Below are positions 26,601 through 33,556 of a stretch of 64,000 nt of DNA, piece by piece. Under the pieces are notes generated by a model, which worked only from the letters and a program-made list of their open reading frames with translations, ran no database searches and was not told the DNA's origin. The stretch is from positions 3,025,895 to 3,089,894 of the forward strand of contig CM019714.1 of assembly GCA_009760885.1 (NCBI GenBank). Direction: 5' to 3'. Position 1 is the first letter of the stretch; every line of letters begins with the position of its first letter. Both the position numbers and the translations under genes were made by a program. Source of the stretch: Achatina immaculata. Lineage: Eukaryota > Mollusca > Gastropoda > Stylommatophora > Achatinidae.

Positions 26601-29600
26601 AATCTTAGCTTTGTTTTTTTTGTGCTTATAACTTTAATAATCCCAAAATAAGCTATCAAGTGGAACACCACAGGCCGAAGAAAAAGAGGCAGACCGTGTG
26701 AAATTCTGAAGAGGACATTATTAAGAGAGGCCAAATTAACAGGCATAAAATCCTTTGATGAGATTGAAAGACTCGCCGAAGACAGGAAAAATTGGCAAAC
26801 TACTTTGCGAGCCCTATGTGACGTTTAACGGCACGGGAAGGACATAAGATATAAGATAAGATATATAACTTTAAAGTGCCATAAGTTCTCAAGATTCTTG
26901 GTCAATATTGCTTTTGCAATTCTAATTCTAACTTCCTTTCTGGTGTCACTCTTTTGCCACTGAATGTATTAAATTCACCAGTGACCAGTGAAAACTATTG
27001 TTACCTTCGATGGCTGGAGCTCTTCATGATAATAATTACCTTTCAGCTGTGGCATGTGTAACCGTTTAAGTCCTGAGTTTTCTTCATCAAGTCGTGATGT
27101 CAAAACTACCACTAGACTATAGTCATCACCTGTCAGTATAGTTTTTGTATTGTTAGCATTATTTTTTTAACTAGGTTTTCGTTTTGTGAGTAAAGTTTTG
27201 TTATGAGTACAGTTTTTGTTACGTGAGTATAGTTTTTATTATGTGATTATAGTTTTTGTTTGAGTATAGTTTGTGTTATGTGAGTACAGTTTTTATGTGA
27301 GTATTTTTTTGTCATGTGAGTATAGTTTTTTTGTTATGAATACACCTTCTGTATCTGAGAAGAGTTTTTTATTACATCATACAGAACATACTTTGTATTA
27401 CCCAAAAGCAAGAGATGATCACTCTTCTAATCTTTAACCACAGAAACAGTCAATGTTCTTCAGCTTGATTTATCTAAGCATTAACAGCAAGCTTTAAGTG
27501 TAAGGCAAAAAAAAACTGACAACATAAACAGCCTACTGTTAAGTTCATCAGAAACTTTTGTTAACATTTTTGTTTCTTTTTTCAAAGTGTTTTACTGCCT
27601 TTTCTCTAACCACTTTTCCTGAACCAAGCCTAAAGATAGTAAATAACAGAAATTATGTCATGGACTGAGAAATTGTCAAAATCCTCTTCTAATGCTTTTA
27701 TATGCTTCTGACACATAAACTGGTTATTTTTGTTACTTTTGAATTCACATTCCGGTGATCACAGTATTTCTAAAATTGCCTCCTCATTTTAAAGATTGTG
27801 AATAATTTCTATTCTGCAAATCAAAGAAACTGTTCCTATTATCTGAATTTGCTAGTTCAACCTTGGACTTAAAACCTACTCAGTGTAATGGTACTTTCTT
27901 CCTTTCAGATAATTATTTTGTGCATTGAGTATTGTGGTACTTTTTTCTTTTTCATAATTCAGTGTAATGATACTTTCTTTCTCTCATATGAGGTTCAATA
28001 AAAAATATATATATATATACTTATAAAATTCACTAAAGAAAAACTATTATAGTTTTAAAAAGGTCACCTTCAACTGTGTAGCTGAATCACTGCTATTAAT
28101 TCCTTCATTTCTGGAAGCACTCCTTCTATACAGGGCTGTCTTAACAACATCAGGAGCCCCTGAGCAACTAATCCACTGGGCACCCTCCATTCCTCTCTAA
28201 TCTATGCAAGTAATGTTAGAAATTCATAGACTTCCATGGGCTGGTTGGGCCCCCTCCATTCCTCTCTAATCTATGCAAGTAATGTTAGAAATTCATAGAT
28301 TTCCATGGGCTGGTTGGGCCCCCTCCATTCCTCTCTAATCTATGCAAGTAATGTTAGAAATTCATAGACTTCCATGGGCTGGTTGGGCCCCCTCCATTCC
28401 TCTCTAATCTATGCAAGTAATGTTAGAAATTCATAGATTTCCATGGGCTGGTTGGGCCCCCTCCATTCCTCTCTAATCTATGCAAGTAATGTTAGAAATT
28501 CATAGACTTCCATGGGCTGGTTGGGTCCCCTCCATTCCTCTCTAATCTATGCAAGTAATGTTAGAAATTCATAGACTTCCATGGGCTGGTTGGGCGGCCT
28601 CCCCCCCCCCCCCCCCCCAATGCACATGAAGCCTCTGAGCTATAAGGCAAGTGTAAACTGGTAAGTTAGCATTTCCATTTTTACAACTTGAAGGCTGCTT
28701 CTTCCTCACTGTTTCAAGTAACTACTTCCAAATCTCAGAATAAAAATACTGTCTTTTTGTTTTGCCTGTTGGTACCAATTCACAATGAACAGTCTCTTGA
28801 GAATTAAAAAACATGACGATCCAAGCTTTCTCCATCAGCGTGAGATTTTTCTCTTAGCCATGGGGCTTGAGAAGAATTTGCAAAAGACCACCTCTGCACA
28901 AGGGAGCAACATCAGAAAATGAGGACCAGACATGAAGATAAAAGACAGAAGCACAAGTATATTAGACTATGCAATGCAAGGCTGATTATGCAAATACAAC
29001 ACTTGTTTAGTCAGTCGTGTGAGGAGCTGATAACTAAAATGATGCTCTGTAAAAACCCACAACAGTTGATATCTGCCTGCTTGAAAATCATCTTATTGGT
29101 TAAAAAATATGAGTACTAACAAGAATGTTACTTACCATAATCTGTAGGTAACTTACCCATAATTCGGTAAGTATTATTTGCTCTAATGACTTCCAGACTG
29201 TCCATGGATATGTGCTCTACCTCTGTAATCAGCCCTAACAGCACATACCCACTCACATAACGAATGGTCTAAAACAGACATCAGCAAAACAAAACATTAC
29301 TGATAAATTTTTAGGTATCAAACACATCTTGTCTCTGACATTTTGTAAGATCTTGTATCACTAAAGTAAATAAAAAATACTTTAAAATATGGATATGCTA
29401 CTTTATAGAATCAAAATGGAAGTCATTGTTAGCAAACAGATAATAAGCTCTGTCCTATCTATTACCAAACAATAAAACTTTCAGATATAATGACAGAAAC
29501 AACAGAAGCAGTTAAAATGTGATCAGAAGAGTACATTTGTTATAATGCAGGTGAGATATGGTATACCATAAATAGATCAAACAGACAGACAGAAATGTGT

Positions 29601-31353
29601 AAAAGCTGACCATTTAGGCAATATGTAAAGCAAATACTAACAAAAAGAGCAAAAAATATGTGTTATAAAACACATAACATTGATTACTCATTATTATAAA
29701 ACACATAATGCTGATTATTGATTATAAAACACATAACACTGATTAATGATAGTTATAAGGCACAAAACACTAATTATTGATTGTTATAAAACACATAGCA
29801 CTGATTACTGATTGTTGTAAAACATAGCACAAATTACTGATTGTTACAAAAAAAATAAAGAAGTTTTGAATGTCTAGACTCAAGCTCTCCAGAATGCCTG
29901 CTGAAAGCTCATCTAGACAGCCTGTTATCACTATTCATTTCAGTGGAGTTCCTCTAGTCTGTCTGCTTATCTTAGAAGGATTTCTAGTCTGCTTATCTCA
30001 ACAGCATTTCCAGTCTGTCTGCTTATCTGAACAGGATTTCTAATCTGTCTGCTTATCTCAAGATGATTTCTAGTCTGTCCACTTATCTGAACAGATCCTT
30101 GAGTCTATTTGCTTATCTGAAGAGATCCTCGAATCTGCTTGCTCATTTCAACATGTCCAGTAATTACTGCACTCAAGAGTCACAAAGAACAAACCCTCAG
30201 TGACGTGAGAACAACAATATGCCAGACACGCAAGTTCTTCTCATGAGCGATATCACAGTGGATTCCATCCCACTGCAGTATGCATGGTAATGAAACAGCT
30301 GACATCTTAGCAAAAGAAGGTGGCAGATTCCCACAAACAGATACAAGCATGACATATGATGAAGCTAAATCTGTTATAAAAATAACATTCAAGAACAAAT
30401 GGCAGAAGAACATCCTAGCCACCAGAAAAATGATGCTTGTTACTAACTCAGCAGAGAAAAGCAAGTGATCATTTTTCAGCTCCACACCAGTTCCAACAGA
30501 GCCTTTCACAAGCTCAACACTGACCCAACTAACATGTGCGCATGTGGCACTGGTAAGATGACAGGAGAACATATTCTGCAGGAGTGCCCAACATATGAGG
30601 TGCTAAGAGAACAGATGTGGCCAGCACCTACATCAGGTCAAGAAAGCTGTACACCAACTCCAGCTGACCACCAATTACATTAGAAGTTTACAAGTCGACA
30701 TCTGAGAATGATTGAAAAAGGAAGATCTCAATAAGTTTTCTCATTTCTCAACATATTCTCTCATTTGTCATCTGAAATATCATATTTTTTTATTCACATT
30801 TTTAACTTCATGGAGTTTCATGTACTGAGAATTTAAACTTCCTAACAAAGAACATGTGCTCACAGTTCCAGAGAGACAGAAAAAGAAGAACAGGATTATG
30901 TGACTCACTTGTCTCTCAAGGCGAAGGTTGGTGGTTCAATCTGAGTGTAGAAATTGATACCTGGCTCCATCTGTAGCAGGGAAAGAAATGATAGCCAGGT
31001 GTGGTGCTGACCACATTATTCTCTGATATCCCAAAAGGTCTGTGCAATTATGGGCACTAATATTATATTCCCCTGAATGTCTCCAGTGTACTGGGCAGTG
31101 AGTGACTGTTCAGTCAAAAACTATGGACATGGACTGGATTGATGGATTAACTGATCAAACATACGGCCTTTATTCTGATTTTATCCTTGTTCAATTCTAT
31201 GTGAACTTCTTAATTTGTTATGTTTTTTCATTTCGTTAGAGATCGTTTAAACATTTTGTTTGGTTTGGGGGAGAGGGGGGATGTTTGAGACTGAAAATCA
31301 TCATTTAAAATTTTGCTAAGACAATCAGTTCTACTATCAGGCAGCAACAAAGG

Positions 31354-31403
<50 letters not shown>

Positions 31404-31876
31404 ATGAGTTCTACTATCAAGCAGCAACAAAAGTTCAGAGAGAGAGAAAGACAATCAGTTCTACTATCAAGCAGCCACAAAGGTTCAGAGAGAGAAAGAC
31501 AATCAGTTCTACTATCAAGCAGCAACAAAGGAGAGAGAGAAATACAATCAGTTCTACTATCAAGCAGCAACAAAGGTTCAGAGAGAGAGAAAGACAATCA
31601 GTTCTACTATCAAGCAGCAACAAAGGTTCAGAGAGAGAGAAATACAATCAGTTCTACTATCAAGCAGCAACAAAGGTTCAGAGAGAGAGAAAGACAATCA
31701 GTTCTACTATCAAGCAGCAACAAAAGTTCAGAGAGAGAGAAAGACAATCAGTTCTACTATCAAGCAGCAACAAAGGTTCAGAGAGAGAGAGAAAGATAAT
31801 CAATTCTACTATCAAGCAGCCACAAAGGTTCAGAGAGAGAAAGACAATCAGTTCTACTATCAAGCAGCAACAAAGG

Positions 31877-31942
<66 letters not shown>

Positions 31943-32079
31943 ATCAGTTCTACTATCAAGCAGCAACAAAGGTTCAGAGAGTGAAAGATAATCAGTTCTA
32001 CTATCAAGCAGCCACAAAGGTTCAGAGAGAGAGAGAGAAAGACAATTGGTTCTACTATCAAGCAGCAACAAAGGTTCAC

Positions 32080-32110
<31 letters not shown>

Positions 32111-33522
32111 AAGACAATCAGTTCTACTATCAAGCAGCCACAAAGGTTCAGAGAGAGAGAGAGAGAAAGACAATCAGTTCTACTATCAAGCAGCAACAAA
32201 GGTTCAGAGAGAGATTGAGAGAAAGACAATCAGTTCTACTATCAAGCAGCAACAAAGGTTCAGAGAGAGAGAAAGACAATCGGTTCTACTATCAAGCAGC
32301 AACAAAGGTTCAGAGAGAGAGAGAGAGAGAGAAATACAATCAGTTCTACTATCAAGCAGCAACAAAGGTTCAGAGAGAGAGAAAGAGAGAGAGATAAAGA
32401 CAATCAGTTCTACTATCAAGCAGCAACAAAGATTCAGAGAGAGAGAGAAAGACAATCAGTTCTACTATCAAGCAGCAACAAAGGTTCAGAGAGAGAGAGA
32501 GAGAGAGAAAGACAATCAGTTCTACTATCAAGCAGCAACAAAAGTTCAGAGAGAGAGAAAGACAATCAGTTCTACTATCAAGCAGCAACAAAGGTTCAGA
32601 TAAAGAGAAAGACAATCAGTTCTACTATCAAGCAGCAACAAAGGTTCAGAGAGAGAGAAAAACAATCAGTTCTACTATCAAGCAGCAACAAAGGTTCAGA
32701 GAGAGAGAAAGACAATCAGTTCTACTATCAAGCAGCAACAAAGGTTCAGAGAGAGAGAGAGAAAGACAATCAGTTCTACTATCAAGCAGCAACAAAGGTT
32801 CAGAGAGAGAGAGAAAGAAAGACAATCAGTTCTACTATCAAGCAGCAACAAAGGTTCAGAGAGAGAAAGATAATCAGTTCTACTATCAAGCAGCCACAAA
32901 AGGTCAGAGAGAGAGAGAAAGACAATCAGTTCTACTATCAAGCAGTAACAAAGGTTCAGACAGAGAGAAAGACAATCAGTTCTACTATCAAGCAGCAACA
33001 AAGGTTCAAAGAGAGAGAGATAATCAGTTCTACTATCAAGCAGCAACAAAGGTTCAGAGAAAGAGAAAGACAATCAGTTCTACTATCAAGCAGCCACAAA
33101 GGTTCAGAGAGAAAGAAAGACAATCAGTATTTTATAAACTTCAAAGATCAAATACATTAGAATTTTATCTTAAGAACAAATCTTTACTTTACTGAAATAA
33201 ACTCACATTCCAACTGTATAGTTTTTAAATGAAATAAGCCTATATATATATGAATATATATATATATATATATCTCTGAACCTTAAGTGCCCAGGGCACA
33301 TGGGGCTTCCGCAAGGGTTTTCCACAAATGCCTGTCTTTCGCCTTTTTTTCTGCTCTTGCCCAGGTGAGCCCTCTATTGCTCAACATCCTTTCTGTTGTT
33401 CTTCTCCATGTCTCTTTTGGTCTACCCTTACTTCTGCTCCCCTGTGGTGTCCATCTTAGTGCTATTTTTGGTAGTGAGTTGTCAGTCATTCGGAGCACAT
33501 GTCCCAACCATCGCCAGCGTCT

Positions 33523-33556
<34 letters not shown>

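Noticed and set aside
28130..28187. CAGGGCTGTCTTAACA as a terminal inverted repeat of a DNA transposon
   Set aside because: No matching inverted end or clear target duplication could be found around the 70-bp array, so no family is named.
31313..32603. Long open frames rich in Arg-Glu across the GA array
   Set aside because: They are produced by the repeat itself; all units are the same and there is no start or exon context.
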